64,000 bases of DNA. Origin: Tethya wilhelma (lineage: Eukaryota; Porifera; Demospongiae; Tethyida; Tethyidae). Positions 12,301-24,682 of this stretch are shown here, in pieces. The stretch covers positions 16,263,723 to 16,327,722 of the forward strand of contig CAXIPT010000001.1 in the NCBI GenBank assembly GCA_964030475.1. Reading direction: 5' to 3'. The stretch's first letter is position 1; the number at the start of each line of letters is the position of its first letter. The translations under genes were made by a program, and so were the position numbers. A model generated the notes under the pieces. It did no database searches. It saw only the letters and a list, made by a program, of their open reading frames with translations, and was not told the DNA's origin.

Positions 12301-15300
12301 GTCTTTGAGTAAGACTCCATCTTCATGTGGACGGCAACACTCCTACCGTCTCCTTCATCCGTTAACATGGATTTGATATCTTCACTCGTCATGAAAAGGA
12401 GAGAGAAAATGTTCTCGAGAATTTCCAAGCGATAGTTGAGAGGATAGATGAGAGAGATGAACACTTTAGCCTCCTGAAGCTTACTAGTGACCTGCTGCTC
12501 GTAGAGGTCAGTACCACCTGTGACAGAGCTTGTGGTAGTGTCTCCAGTCTGAGGTTCAGCAGAAGGTGTTTCACCAAGCTGGAGTTTTCTTACCACCTTT
12601 GAAGAAGGCTTTTCATCTTTTTCTTTGTTTTCTTTGCCAGTTTGTTGTTGTTGTTGTTGCTGAGTGCCTGACTCAATTTCTCTTTCAGGAGTCTCTCTCA
12701 ATTCAGTAGGTGAGAGACAAGTAGGTTGGATGCCATTTGCCAGCTGGACGGAGTTCCATATAGCATCCAGCACCAGCTTCATGGCGTAAAAGCTTCTATA
12801 GATGGCAATATCTCGCTCCTGTTCGGGTTTGAGGGAGGCCTGTTTGAGATTCGTGTTTGGAAATGTTCTCAAACTTCCCAAGAGCGGAGAACGAGTAGGA
12901 GAGGCATCCGAGTCACTGATGGACTTCATGGGCGTGGGACCTCGGGAGAACTGGGGAGGGGGTGTGATCATTGCTGAGCTGGACAACGAGGGGACACGTG
13001 GACGCATCTTAAGGATCTCGATGACCTCCAGGGGGTCGAGGGAGGCCAGGGGGGTGGAGTGGTGGAGGATGTAGAGGGTAGAGTGAGTCTCGAGGCCCTT
13101 GAACATGTCCCCAGCTCGATGGAGTGAAAGGAGAGAGGGAGTCTGTATGTGGGGCCTACAGGTATGAGTGTATCGTGTACATATTGATACAATACTGCAT
13201 GATTATAGCATTACATTTACAATAGACAAAATTGTTTTAGAAAGATTTTGTAGTTTCACTAAAGTGCTGTGATTTACCTTGCCTTCTCCAGACACCATTG
13301 CACCAGTTCCACTTGAAAAGCCAACTTGCAACAGCCATTGAACAGCAGTGACTGCTTCATTGACACCTGAATACACAAAGAAACAGCAAGCAATATCATG
13401 GCATGTACATTATTATACTACAAGCCAAAATTTGGTCAACAATGGGCCCCCTTTTTCATCAGTTCCCCCTCCTTGGTTACACACAAACCTATAATACTAT
13501 AGCAACATCAACTGGTACCCCATACCTCCATTGGCCAGAGAGTATCCAGTAGCTCCTTCCCACTGCTCACAGCGGAGTACCTGTCCCAACCGAGGAGAAG
13601 GAGGAGGGGGCGTAGCGGCACGTACTCTGGTCGTGACATCAATTGTGAGAGCTCCTGCAATTTACCTGTGTAAACGAGTTGCAGACCTGTATCGAGAATG
13701 TGCTCGAGGAGATGCTTGTGATCGTAGAGTGCCTGGTAGAAACGGTCCCTCCACTCCGCCCGGGAGCTCTCACTGTAGCTGCTACTACTACTGCCACTAC
13801 GGTGCTTTGCCGCCGGGCTACTGGCCACTTCCTGCGGTGGTGTGGCAGTGGCCGTTGGGAGGCTCTCGTCACTAGTCTTGTTCATGCGAAGGTACTCCTC
13901 TACTTCGTGAAATCTGTTGATCAAGAAAGACGTCGAACGACCAAGAAGACACGAGTAGATCTTGCCAGCATTGAAGCTTATCTTCTGGTCGGGACTGATG
14001 CTGAAAGTAGTTTTCAAGATCGTGTGAAAAATACGATCGATTTTCTTTGTCACTCGTACCATCTCCTGAGTGGGGTCCAACATGGAGAGAAGTGTGTAGA
14101 CAAACGACAATATTCTCTCGCACTCCTTGTACACTCCCCTAGCTCCTGACGTGGGGTGGTCCGACTCGTACTGGCTATCGTACGAAGAGTCGTTCTCAGC
14201 ATCCTCAGGAATCTTTGCCTGTTCTAGTGCTTCCAGGCACTCGTTGATGCAGTCAATGTAGACCAGCTGTAGTGATTCGTTGTTGGGGAGGTAAATCATT
14301 CCACTGGGTACTGTCAGGCTTGTGACGAGGGTGTGGCCAAGGGCGGGGTTTAGGGATGTGATGACATCGCGGATAAAGTCGAGAGTCAGGCTCGGAAAGT
14401 TTGAGACGGAGTCCGGAGTGGCTCCAGGGATCTTGAGAACATGGACAGCATGATAGTGGCAGAGTTGACTCTGTGATAACAAGATGAACATACATTTTGG
14501 TGACATGGTGTGATGTGATGTGAGCTTGTGGTTTCTGATAAACCTGCTATATACACAATGTTGCTTATTGTAATATGCATGGCTATCCATCTCCAAGTGT
14601 AAATAGTATACACAATGTCATATACTTTACCAAAGTAGCTTAAAAATGAAAGTTGAAAGGGATTTTTCAATTGAGTAATTTGCCATTGCAAACAATGTAC
14701 ACAGTTTAGTTTCAACTCAAAAGAGATACCTTTTAGACAAGCATTCAGGAAAAAAAAGCAAAAACATTAAAAGGCATACACACATGCGAACAATAGTGTA
14801 CACACGCTACTGTCTTTTGTTCCAAAAATGTACCCAGCTGTTCACACAAGCTTACAAACACACACTCACTATAGCATTGTCCTAGCCTTCAATAAAACTT
14901 TATCAGTTACACCTGCAACTATAGGTTGGAGTGATACTTATTAGGGGCTCTTGTTGAGTGCGTTCTTGGTACTGCTGTTGATAAGTGACCTCTAGTCTTT
15001 GAAACTAGATCCACACACTCTGGGTATGGGATCTACTCACATATAATGGCAAGAGAGTGTGTGCACGAGTGTCATATAGACTGGTTGGTAGGGTAACATA
15101 CAGCAATTCTTGTTGAGAAAGAGGTGACCCCTCTCGTTAAGCAGAGAAGCAGTCTAAACTCAACTAGATCTTGTACATAGGGAGGTAGCTTATCCTGCAT
15201 GGTAGTAAGTATGTGGAGAATTAAAGAAAAGATCAGGCAATGCATACATACCATATGAGAGCAAGAAAGCTAGGAACTGGTAAACACTAGATACCTTGTC

Positions 15301-15710
15301 CTCTGGAAAAAGGGTCTGGTAAATGTCCAGTGCCAACCATGAGAGGTGATGAGGGGAGGGGATAGCTGGAGATTCATTCCTGGACACATGTGCAAAAAAG
15401 TATGCTTAAACTTTCAAGTATTTCTCTTGGCAAAGGCTATTAAGTTTACAGTTTCAGCTCACCAGTAGTTGGCTGCCTCGAGCACCAATATCTTGAGCAG
15501 TTCCTTCGCGTTCTCTCTGCTCTCGGGGTCCATTACAAGAGAAAACAAGCTAGCTCGAGCAGCTTCCCATTGGCCCAAGGAGATGTGGTTGAAAATGGAT
15601 GACTCAAGCTTCCTTGAAGTGTCCTTGCAACACAGAGCACTCTCCAAGTGGTCTTCGATGTTATCTGTACGCACTGACGACGGGACTGGGTCCTCTTCTT
15701 CGTCAGCCAT
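1227..15710 (-). CDS. ZFYVE26: Spastizin/ZFYVE26 (FYVE-CENT) orthologue, many exons, 3' end not located
   Basis: This is a large endolysosomal FYVE protein; the vertebrate orthologue works with SPG11 and AP-5 in lysosome reformation and autophagy. The start MADEEEDP is at 15710. Clear exons are about 15463-15710, 15252-15377, 13526-14480, 13281-13367, 10015-13149, 9728-9929, 9408-9533, 6969-9197, 6520-6698, 6102-6200, 5798-6010, 5244-5397, 4793-4928, 4224-4697, 3706-4050, about 3270-3372, 2862-3056, 2494-2692, 1752-2292, 1380-1573 and 1227-1278. One exon near 15120-15200 is unresolved. The FYVE zinc finger spans two exons: C-x-x-C at about 4800, then RRHHCRRCGR, CAGC and CDDC at about 4590-4697. 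C-terminal helical repeats match the human protein through the LANDRSK exon. About 3,350 residues are visible against 2,539 in human; the excess is Ser/Arg/acidic low complexity, chiefly in the 3.1-kb exon. Exons beyond 1225 are missing from my model. Confidence 0.93.
2738..2826. repeat. Imperfect inverted repeat in a ZFYVE26 intron
   Basis: CCTCATACCCAGGCTCTCTC followed by TTTGACCTT is mirrored about 30 bp later by AAGGTCAAAGGATAGAGCC and TGGGTACGAGG, giving a roughly 30-bp stem with few mismatches. Related GAGCCTGGGAATGAGGCT (about 2440) and CAGGCTCCTCCC (about 3581) fragments nearby suggest a small dispersed foldback element. No coding capacity. Confidence 0.6.
3116..3252. repeat. (GT)n microsatellite with an N
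   Basis: An almost uninterrupted GT dinucleotide tract within a ZFYVE26 intron. It contains the ambiguous base at 3208, so true length is unknown. The Cys-Val ORFs predicted through it are artefacts. Confidence 0.95.
4085..4200. repeat. TTTGAAAGATA minisatellite and weak hairpin in a ZFYVE26 intron
   Basis: Five or six tandem copies of a 10-13 bp unit, TTTGAAAGATA/T or TTTGAAAGATG, lie at about 4087-4146. They are followed by an inverted copy (AGATCTTTCAAACACATCT, about 4170-4190) that can pair back. Confidence 0.6.
5452..5498. repeat. (ATT)n microsatellite
   Basis: About 15 tandem ATT triplets in a ZFYVE26 intron. The apparent poly-Asn ORF on the minus strand comes from this tract, not from an exon. 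Confidence 0.9.
9202..9317. repeat. (GA)n microsatellite with an N
   Basis: A GGGA/GA tract within a ZFYVE26 intron, just upstream (in gene sense) of the acceptor of the 2.2-kb exon. It includes the ambiguous base at 9301. The leucine/serine-rich ORFs crossing it are artefacts. Confidence 0.95.
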
Positions 15711-15873
15711 GTCGACCTGCCAGCGCTGTTTCAGAATGGGGGTGTGGTGAAATTCAGTCACGTTTTTTATGGTACAGATCGTCAATTTAAAAAACACTAG
15801 AACCAACAAAAATTGGTATTAATGGGGGTCAACTTTTCAATGATAAACAATGCATGCAATAATTTTTAGGTCT

Positions 15874-17784
15874 TCAATAGTTTGTGCCAATATTTGATCT
15901 TGAACTTGGGACTCCTTCATTACGACGATATGCAGCACCATAGTAGGGGGGAGGATTTTGGTTCGCTGGTTTCAGAAGTTGGTCGCTTTCAGAGTCAGAT
16001 ATTTCACGAGAAGGGGCCGCTGTTGAAAGAGGAGATTTGGTACGAAATGCCTCAGATTCAGCTTCATTTTCCAAAAACGGCACATGTGTATTTTGACAGC
16101 TTAAACGCTTATTTCGACAAATGAGGAGAACCCTGCAATAAGTAGGACACACAATGTTGAACAAATAACAACATTGGAGTGTACAATTGAAGAGTTTGCA
16201 ATCTACCTGTATGCTATTAAACACAGGGTGTGTGGACTTACAATACAAATGTTAGTGGCAGTACACAGAGAGCAGCCATGATGAAATACAGTGACCCAGG
16301 TTTCAAGTTGTGCTCCAAAAGAAGTGGAAAGATGTAGGGGTAAACAATTCCTGATATCATTGTTGCTGTTACTTCAACAGCTGCAATGATTGAGAAGAGA
16401 GCACCTTGGTCCTCAGTGGAGACAATCTTAGACATGATACTTCTTAAGGGTGGAATGGCGATAGCTTCCACTCCTTGGATAACACCAACTGCAAGTTTTG
16501 CAAATAAGCTTGTGATTCAATCAGACAGAAACATAGATACACACAACTGAGCTCACCAATAAACATTTCAAAGGTTTTCTTAACAAAACCAATGAATACA
16601 TCCATACCACCACTGAACAGCACACCAATAAGTGACACCAGGGCATCAGGGAACTTTATAAAAGCCAAGATCGGCAAGACAAGCATTAATCCCAGCCAGT
16701 GGGACAGCTGCTGGACTAGCTGAAAGTAGCCGATTGTGCTTGGAGGCCAGTCGAGTGGTTCCTTAGCCTTATAGAAGTAGATAGCAATCATGACAGATCC
16801 AGTAGAATTGAAAACCACTACTGTAATGCAAATCAAACACAACCAAAGCTTCCAGGATTCTGGACTAATTTGGCAAAAGATAATCTTGAATCCTCTAGAA
16901 AGAGACTTTAGCTTGCTTGGCTTTGCTAAGGCTCGCCTTTCTCTCTCCTTCCTGCTGAGTGATTCAGGAAGGAATAGCAGAACATAGACTATAATGCCTA
17001 AATGACAACCTATAAACAACCAAAGAGGAGGGATAAAGTTGCAGTTCAATTTTTCAAGCCAAAGGCCAGAGGCAAGTCCTTGTCCAAGTGCCCCAGCAAG
17101 GAATATCATAGATTCAGCAATTCCAAGTCGAACAGTGAGCCACTTTTTTGAGCTGACATCTGAGATGTAAGAAAAACTGCTCATTAGCAAGGCTGCAAAG
17201 TCTCCACAGCAACCAGAAATAAATGCCAGTATCACAAAGAGGTAAATATTGAGCTTGAAATAAACAATTACAAGTGTGAGTGCACCTTGCACTACAGATC
17301 CACAGGCCACAATCAACATAACCGGTTTACGTCCAAATCTGTCTGAAAGGGGACCCAGAATTAGAGTCGAAATAATTGATGGTATTCGATTGGCCAGTGT
17401 CAAATAAATTATCAGATGACTGGAAGAAGTTTCTACAAATTTATATGATTCATTGCCTTTGTATTCATCAATCTCAGATGAGTTGAGACAGAAGGAACCA
17501 TTGGGAAAGGGGAAAGAAGAGTTCTTCAGCAAATTTGAACCAAACCTCACAAAGAAGTACTGCTCATAGAGAGGAAAATAGAGATAGGTTGCAAACATGT
17601 ACAGAAAAACGACAGGTTCCACAGTCAAAATCTTAGCGTTTCTGAACGACAGATACAGGGTCCATGGATTGAGAGTCCAACTGGAGGTGTCGACCCATTG
17701 GTTCTCCAAATTATTAATAGATCTAGTAGCAGTATCTCGTTTGGGAGGCTGCACAGGATCATTCATTTTTGTTGGCACTTCCAT
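15874..17784 (-). CDS. SLC46-family MFS transporter, array copy A
   Basis: An MFS transporter of the SLC46 (PCFT-like) family; human members move folate or other small organic anions across plasma or lysosomal membranes. The substrate here is unknown. Three exons (16557-17784, 16242-16488, 15874-16132) sum to 577 codons plus stop. Family marks: a TVEP start to TM1, an exofacial loop with N-glycosylation sequons and FCLNSS, MFS motif A (GPLSDRFGRKPV) after TM2, DVSSKKW, FLPESLS, and MSKIVSTEDQGALFS matching the PCFT C-terminal half. The cytosolic tail carries ESDQLL (acidic dileucine) and PPPYY (PPxY). The intron that splits DQ|G from ALF in copies C-H is absent. Copy B is the closest relative. 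Confidence 0.93.
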
Positions 17785-18039
17785 TCAAATTCAACAACGG
17801 CGTGGCTGCACGATCAGATCAGGTGGTCTGATTTTTGGTCTCGTGCATGCCACGCCCAGACTAAATCGAGCCCCACCCATTCGAAAATTGGAAAATTAGT
17901 TCAACCAAAACTAAAGAAGGAGTTTATATGCCCTTGGTTCAACCACTTCTGAATACCTGCAGGTTTGCACACTTTCTTTTTTGTTATCAATTTCAAATAA
18001 ACACACTCTTAAATAATATTATAAAAAGAATTCAACTGA

Positions 18040-20075
18040 TTAATTTACATGACCTGGAAGATTTTCTGCACCCTTGCTACTATAATAAGGAGGAGCCGGA
18101 TTGTACTGAGGAGGTAGCAGAGGGTCAGTTTCACAGTCACTATCAGAGGCAACATAAGATGGGTCAGTTGGTCGAGGTGGGACGTAAAGGATTGCTTTTG
18201 TGTCTCCACCCACAATATCCATGGTTGAGCGTCTTCTTTGACTACAACTGAAGGTCTTGTTTCGACAGAACAAAAGAATCCTATGGTTGGAAAACCAACA
18301 GTCAGTGTAAAGTGTTGACAATGACTCAAATCATAAAAGAAATATCAACTACACACAAAACAGGCTTACAATAGAACAGGAAGAGGTAGTACACAGCAGG
18401 CTGCCATTATAAAAAAAATTGTTCCTGGCGTTAAGTTGTGGTCCAAAATTATCGGAAAGATGTAAGGGTAAACAATTCCTGCTATCATTGTTGCTCCCAC
18501 TTCAACAGATGCAACTATCGAGAAGAGAGCACCTTGGTCCTCAGTAGAGACAACCTTTGACATGATGCTTCTTAAGGGTGGAATTACAATACCTTCTACT
18601 CCTTGGAAAACACCAACTGTGGAAAATGTGTGAATTGTATATGCAATTCATTGTGATGAGGACTATAATAATACAGAACATGTGATGAACAATAAGCATG
18701 CTAATATGTGTAAACCATTGTTATCATGACACTGCATTGTTTTCACGCATGCAGACTCACCAATAAACATTTCAAATGATTTCCTGACAAAACCAGTAAA
18801 GATGTTCATGCCACAGTTGAACAGCACACCAATAAGGGATATCAGAGCATCAGGAAATTTCAGAGAAACCAAGATGGGCAAGATCACCAACAATCCTAGC
18901 ATACGTGACAGCTGCTGGATGCACTGAAATATTCCAATTGTCTCTGGAGACCAGTCGAGTGGCTCTTTGGCCTTGAAGAAGTAGACAGCAATTGCTGTTG
19001 CCCCTGATCCATTGATCATAATGACTCCTAACACAATCAAACACAAACAAACCTTCCAGCTATCCTTGATCTGACAACAGAGGATTTCGAATCCTCTAGA
19101 AAGAGATCTTAATTTGCCTGGTTTTAGTAAAGCTCGTCTTTCTCTCTCTTTTGCACTGAGTGATTCAGGAAGGAATAGCAGGACATAGACTATAATGCCT
19201 AAATGGCAGCCTATAAACAACCAAAGAGGAGGGATAAAGTTGCAGTTCAATTTTTGAAGCCAAAGGCCAGAGGCAAGTCCTTGTCCAAGCGCTCCAGCAA
19301 GGAATATCATAGCTTCCGCAATTCCAATTCGAATGGTGAGCCACTTTTTTGAGCTAACATCTGAGATGTAAGAAAAAATCCCCATGAGCAAGGCTGCAAA
19401 GTCTCCACAACAACCAGAAATAAATGCAGATATCACAAAGAGGTAAATATTGAGGTTGAAATAAATGATTGTAAGTGTGAGTGCACCAGTTACTAAAGAT
19501 CCACAGGCCACAATCAACATAACAGGTTTACGTCCAAATCTGTCTGATAAGGGTCCCATAAATAGAGTGGAAAAAATTGATGGTATTCGATTGGCCAGTG
19601 TCAAATAGATTAGTAGATGATTAGAAGAAGTTTCCACAACTTTATATGATCCATTGCCTTTGTATTCATCAATCTCAGATGAGTTGAGACAAAAGGAACC
19701 ATTGGGAAAGGGGAAAGAAGAGTTCTTCAGCAAATCTGAACCAAACCTCACAAAGAAGTACTGCTCATAGAGAGGGAAGTACAAGTACATTGCAAACATG
19801 TACAGAAAAACGACAGGTTCAACAGTCAAAATCTTAGCATTTCTGAACGACAGATACAGTCTCCATGGATTGAAGGATACAAACCCAGAACTACCCTCAT
19901 TCACAAGTGATTGAGTTTCCCAGTTCCCACTAAGTGACAACTTGTCACTGGCTGCAGTGACAACTGTACCATCACTCACAGCTGTATCCACACTTCCTCT
20001 TGTAACTGTGCTGAATCCTCTCGACTTTGAATTGTCATCTTCTACTTTTACATTAATGCCTGCTGAGTCCTCCAT
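18040..20075 (-). CDS. SLC46-family MFS transporter, array copy B
   Basis: SLC46/PCFT-like transporter with three exons (18761-20075, 18370-18616, 18040-18280), 600 residues. I chose the first true ATG (20075); the frame is open one codon further upstream to a TTG. It has the longest N-terminal cytosolic region in the array, about 75 Ser/Thr-rich residues before TVEP. Motif A reads GPLSDRFGRKPV. The tail has ETDPLL (acidic dileucine) and PPYY (PPxY). Like copy A it has a fused second exon, so A and B form a subclade. It is transcribed away from copy C across about 170 bp. Confidence 0.93.
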
Positions 20076-20244
20076 CAATATCGCTCATTCTAGCTGAGAT
20101 GAAGACCAGTCATATGATGTGGGCAAAAATTATGTAATTTGCGGTATACATAATATTGCACGTACAGTACATGTGCATGACCAGCCCTGCCCACGTACAT
20201 AATTATAACACATGCATCACATGAGCTAGTTGATCACACACACC
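20076..20244. promoter_or_regulatory. Divergent intergenic region between SLC46 copies B and C
   Basis: Only 169 bp separate the ATG of copy B (minus) from that of copy C (plus). This interval must hold both core promoters or a shared one. No TATA box stands out. Confidence 0.5.
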
Positions 20245-22276
20245 ATGGTACCAATTGCATATTATTGGCCAATTAACCAATTAACCTGTATGCAAGCTGA
20301 TTTGAGTCGACCAACCCACATGAACGAGACACCTGAGAAGCCTACATCTGTCGTCATATCGAGACGCAAACCATGCAGTTTTCTCCGTGCAATCCGCGGG
20401 ATCATCACCGTTGAACCAGTTCTCTTTCTGTTCATGTTTGCAAGGTACCTCTACTCTCCACTCTATGAGCAATACTACTATGTCAGGTATGGCTCTACTA
20501 TCCTCCATAACACCTCTTTCCCCTTCCCTCTCAACTTCTCCTACTGCCTCAATTCCACTGAGATTGACCAATATGCAGGAAATGGATCGTACAAAATTGT
20601 CGAAGGACATTCCAGTCATCTGGTAATGTATGGCCAGCTTGCAAATCGTATTCCATCAATTGTGGTTACGCTTCTCATTGGTCCCCTCTCTGACCACTTT
20701 GGTCGCAAGCCGGTCATTGTTGCAGCTGGTATTGGAACGAGTTTGCAGGCGGCCATGGCCGTTGTAATTGTGTATTACCGACTGAATCCATTTTACTTCA
20801 TCATTGCAAACTTTTTCAGCGGAATTACAGGTGACTTTGCAGGCATCCTAGCCGGCTCGTTTTCCTATGTTGCAGATGTGAGCTCACCAAAATGGAGGAG
20901 TTTAAGAATAGGAATCATTGAAGCAGTTCTAGCACTGGGTGGTGCACTCGGGCAGTTCTTTGGTGGTTTTTGGCTGAACAAAATTGACTGTGACTTCCTA
21001 CCTCCAATGTGGCTCAATTTAGCATGCAACGTTGCCGTCATTATCTACTCACTGTTCCTGTTACCAGAATCCTTAGATAAAGAAGAGAGGAGAAAGAATG
21101 CTGAAAAGAATCCTAAAGGTTACAAAGCCATTACGCAGGGTGCCAAAATTTTTTTCGGCAGAGCGTCCACTCAGTACCCAACCTGGAAATTGTGGATAGC
21201 AAACATCTTTGTAAATATGGCCATTTTCAATGTTGTCGGCTCCTTATTGATCACTGTCTACTTTTTGAAAGCATTACCCTTTGACTTTAATGCTCTCAAG
21301 ATTGGTATTTACCAGTCAGTGGAGTCAATCTCACGAGCCTTGAGCAACACTGTTCTCTTGGCAGTTCTAGTTGCATTCAAAGTCCCCGATGCACTCATAG
21401 CACTCATTGGACTGGGTTTTAGTTGCGGTTGTAATCTCCTTACTGGACTGTCAAAGAAAACATATCAAGTTTTCGTAGGTATAACACTTGAACTACATAA
21501 AGCATGGATGTTGTTGATACCAGACACCACAGTTATGATTGTTATCAAGAGTATTATACTCTTGTTGTTATTTAAGGTAGTAGATATATCACATCTAGTG
21601 TATGATTTTTCTTAACAGTTGCTGTATTTCAAGGAATTGAAGCAATGGCATGGGCTTCAGGAAGTAGCATAATGTCCAAAATAGTAGCTAAAGAGGATCA
21701 AGGTTTGTGCTCAGAATTACCTAATTTACTATAATTATCACTTGTCCATTTTAGTACATACATTTTGAGTATTACACATATAATTATGTTGTAGGTGCAC
21801 TCTTCTCTGTGGTGGCTAGCTCTGAAGCTATTGCTTCCCTCCTGGCCAGCATTGTTTGGCCAACGGTCCTACCATGGACACTCAAACGAAACTTGAGTGC
21901 TGGTACAACATTCATAGTTATGGCCTGCGTGGGCTTTGTACTTGGTGTGCCACTTTTAATGTGAGTTATATTTAATGGTGATCAAATGACTTTCCAACAA
22001 TCAGCTGCAGATGCATTGAAAAGTGTGCAATAAAAATATTTAAATAATATTATACAAGAATTATGTTCTGGTGTAAAAATTCTGCTTGGTTGAAAGTCAC
22101 ATGCCTTTACACTTTCTAGTGTGGATGTCATGATATTAATTATTTTCTTGTGCAGACTACTATTGATATTTCGAAAAGGAAACAAATCTGAAAGCCAGAC
22201 AGCAACAAGAAGCCTTCAGTCAAGGGACTCTGAAAAAGACCATTTATTGGACAATGATGTGCCTGCTATTAACTGA
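20245..22276 (+). CDS. SLC46-family MFS transporter, array copy C
   Basis: Four exons (20245-21478, 21619-21702, 21795-21960, 22156-22276), 534 residues. The start is the ATG in a strong context (CACCATGG) at 20245; an in-frame ATG at 20320 (MNETPEK) is an alternative. Features are a TVEP lead-in to TM1, FSYCLNST exofacial sequons, motif A GPLSDHFGRKPV (Arg replaced by His at the sixth position), DVSSPKW, and KEDQG before the third intron. The short tail ends in EKDHLLDND, an acidic dileucine signal. First of six head-to-tail plus-strand copies. Confidence 0.92.
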
Positions 22277-22414
22277 TATATTAATGTAGTTATAAAGTTG
22301 TGTAAATTATGTGTGCATGTATGTGGTGATCTGAAATCAATGTGTTCAAAGTTCAAACTTCCAAGTTTCTCAGTTGGACATGAGTGTACAATATTGCAGG
22401 TTGATTGTACTTAG

Positions 22415-22519
22415 TATGGCCAGTAAGTGGGAGGGGCTAGTAATGTGAGGTCACTATTAGCAAATTATGGCCAGTAAGTGGGAGGGGCTAGTGATGTGAG
22501 GTCACTATTAGCAAATTAT
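22415..22519 (+). repeat. 51-bp tandem duplication upstream of SLC46 copy D
   Basis: Two near-identical 51-bp units begin TATGGCCAGTAAGTGGGAGG and contain GTGAGGTCACTATTAGCAAA. They differ at one base (GTAATG versus GTGATG). They lie 60-165 bp before the ATG of copy D, within its likely promoter. Confidence 0.8.
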
Positions 22520-22581
22520 GACATCAATATGAATAAACTCAGCAAACGGTATAAACAAAGGAGTGACCTCTAGCTTGTCCA

Positions 22582-24482
22582 ATGTTGGCAAACAACGTTG
22601 TGGTGTATTCTAGCAGCAGCAGCAACCCTAAGTCACTATGGGATGACTTGAAGAAATTTAGAAACGCTAGGATTGTGACTGTGGAGCCTGCACTCTTCCT
22701 CTTCTTCTTTTCCTTCCTCATCTATGGTCCAATCCATCAGCAATACTACTTCCAGAGATATGGATTGCAGCTTCTTCAAAATACATCATTTCAATTTCCT
22801 AATCACTCCTTCTGTCTCAATAGCTCTATGGTTGATCAATATGCAGGAAATGGCACACACAAGGAAGTTGAATCGTTCTCAGTTCGTTTGGTGTTATATG
22901 CCCAACTAGCCAACAGGATACCAGCAGTAATTGTCACGATCCTCACAGGACCACTGTCGGATAAGTTTGGACGGAAACCAGTCATCATTGCTGTTGGAAT
23001 TGGCAAGCTATTGCAAGCTGCAATAACAGCTGTGATAGTACACTTTGAGTTGAATCCCTACTATTTTATTGTCGCAAACTTCTTTTCAGGAATCTTTGGT
23101 GATCGACCAGCCATCATGGGAGGGTCATATGCTTACCTCGCAGATGTAAGCTCGCCAAAATGGAGGAGTCTTAGATTTGGGATCATAGAATGTTCAATGG
23201 CTTCTGGTGCACTACTTGGCCAGTTTTTGGGTGGATTCTGGTTGAACTCCATCAACTGTAGCTTTATGCCACTAATGTGGTTGAATGTAGGTTGTAGTGC
23301 TGCAATTGGAGTGTATAGCTTGGTTTTTCTACCTGAATCTCTTAGCAAGGAGGAAAGACAAGTGGCAGCTGAGAAAAACCCAGAAGGCTTTCAAGCAATG
23401 CTTAAAGGATTAAAGATGTTTTGCGGAAGATTACCAAAGTATTCAGGATCAGTTGTGTGGAAACTTTGGTTATCATTATTCATTACCTGTCTTGTGCTGA
23501 TCAATGTATTGGGCTGGGGCTACATCAATGTTTTCTTTCTCAAGGAATTTCCATTTGATTTCAATCCACGTCAAATTGGAATCTACGAAGGCGTGTACTC
23601 GTCTTCACAAATAGTAGCAACAACTTTGATACTAGGGGTACTTGTTACTTTAAAAGTTCCAGATACTATCATAGCAACAATTGGACTGTCTTTTGATTGT
23701 GTCTGTAACTTGTTAACTGGTCTTGCCAGGAGAGGGTATCAAGTTTTCACTAGTAAGTTGCCCCCTAATAATAACATAATGCATGCCAATCTACAGAAAA
23801 TTGGTATACTATAATGGCCACAGCTGTGCTATGATATATTATCTCTTGTATTATGTGGTGTTTATATAGTTGCTACATTTCAAGGTGTTAATACGATTGC
23901 CTGGGCTGGTTTAAGAGGATATGCTTCAAAATTGGTAGCATTTGAAGATCAAGGTATTAACATGATATGCTTGTTATCAATTGACTCACAATATAATTAT
24001 TTTGACTATATACCTCCTACATCTAGGGGCATTTTTTGCAGTGGCGTCATCATCCGAAGCAGTCACTAGTGTTATAGCAGGTGTAATATGGCCAAGTGTG
24101 TTTGAAGAAGCTGATGAACATAACCATCCTGGCATCACTTACATTGTCATGGCAGCTATTTCCTTCCTGGGTATACCACTGGCTATGTGAGTTTAATCTA
24201 TACAATACAAAATGTGTGACATGTGCATAAATGGATAGATCGTGCTGTTAGATTTTTGTGTGATTCCTATTAATTATTACATATAGAATGCTTCAAATCT
24301 TCAGAAGAAACACTCAAAATCATAACCAGGGATGGCTCTGTTGTCAATCTACTTCAGATAGGTTTCGAAGTGACTGTGTCACAAGCTCAACAACTGATAT
24401 AGCTAGTGTTGATTATTATGATGATGAAGACGACAAACCCAGCTTAACAGAGAAGTCAATACTAATAAACACGACAGGATAA
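22582..24482 (+). CDS. SLC46-family MFS transporter, array copy D
   Basis: Four exons (22582-23752, 23870-23953, 24027-24186, 24287-24482), 536 residues. It has a short N-terminus before TVEP, a very aromatic TM1 (LFLFFFSF), FCLNSSMVDQY sequons, motif A GPLSDKFGRKPV, and SGIFGDRPAIMGGSYAY. The acidic tail ends TEKSILINTTG, an E-x-x-x-L-I sorting motif. It is most similar to copy E, with almost identical DNA over the central part of exon 1. Confidence 0.92.
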
Positions 24483-24682
24483 GTCTTATTCTTTGTGGAT
24501 TCTTTCATTACTGTACATTATGCAAGTGTATATATTCATTGGTGTGATGCGCATGCGCATAGACTATGAATAAAATTTCCAACAAACGTCATACTTCAAC
24601 ACAAATAAACTTGAGGTCAACATAACCTAAACCCAAAATCGAACCACACTGGCGGCTACGTTTTTTAACGTCTTTCACCCTG

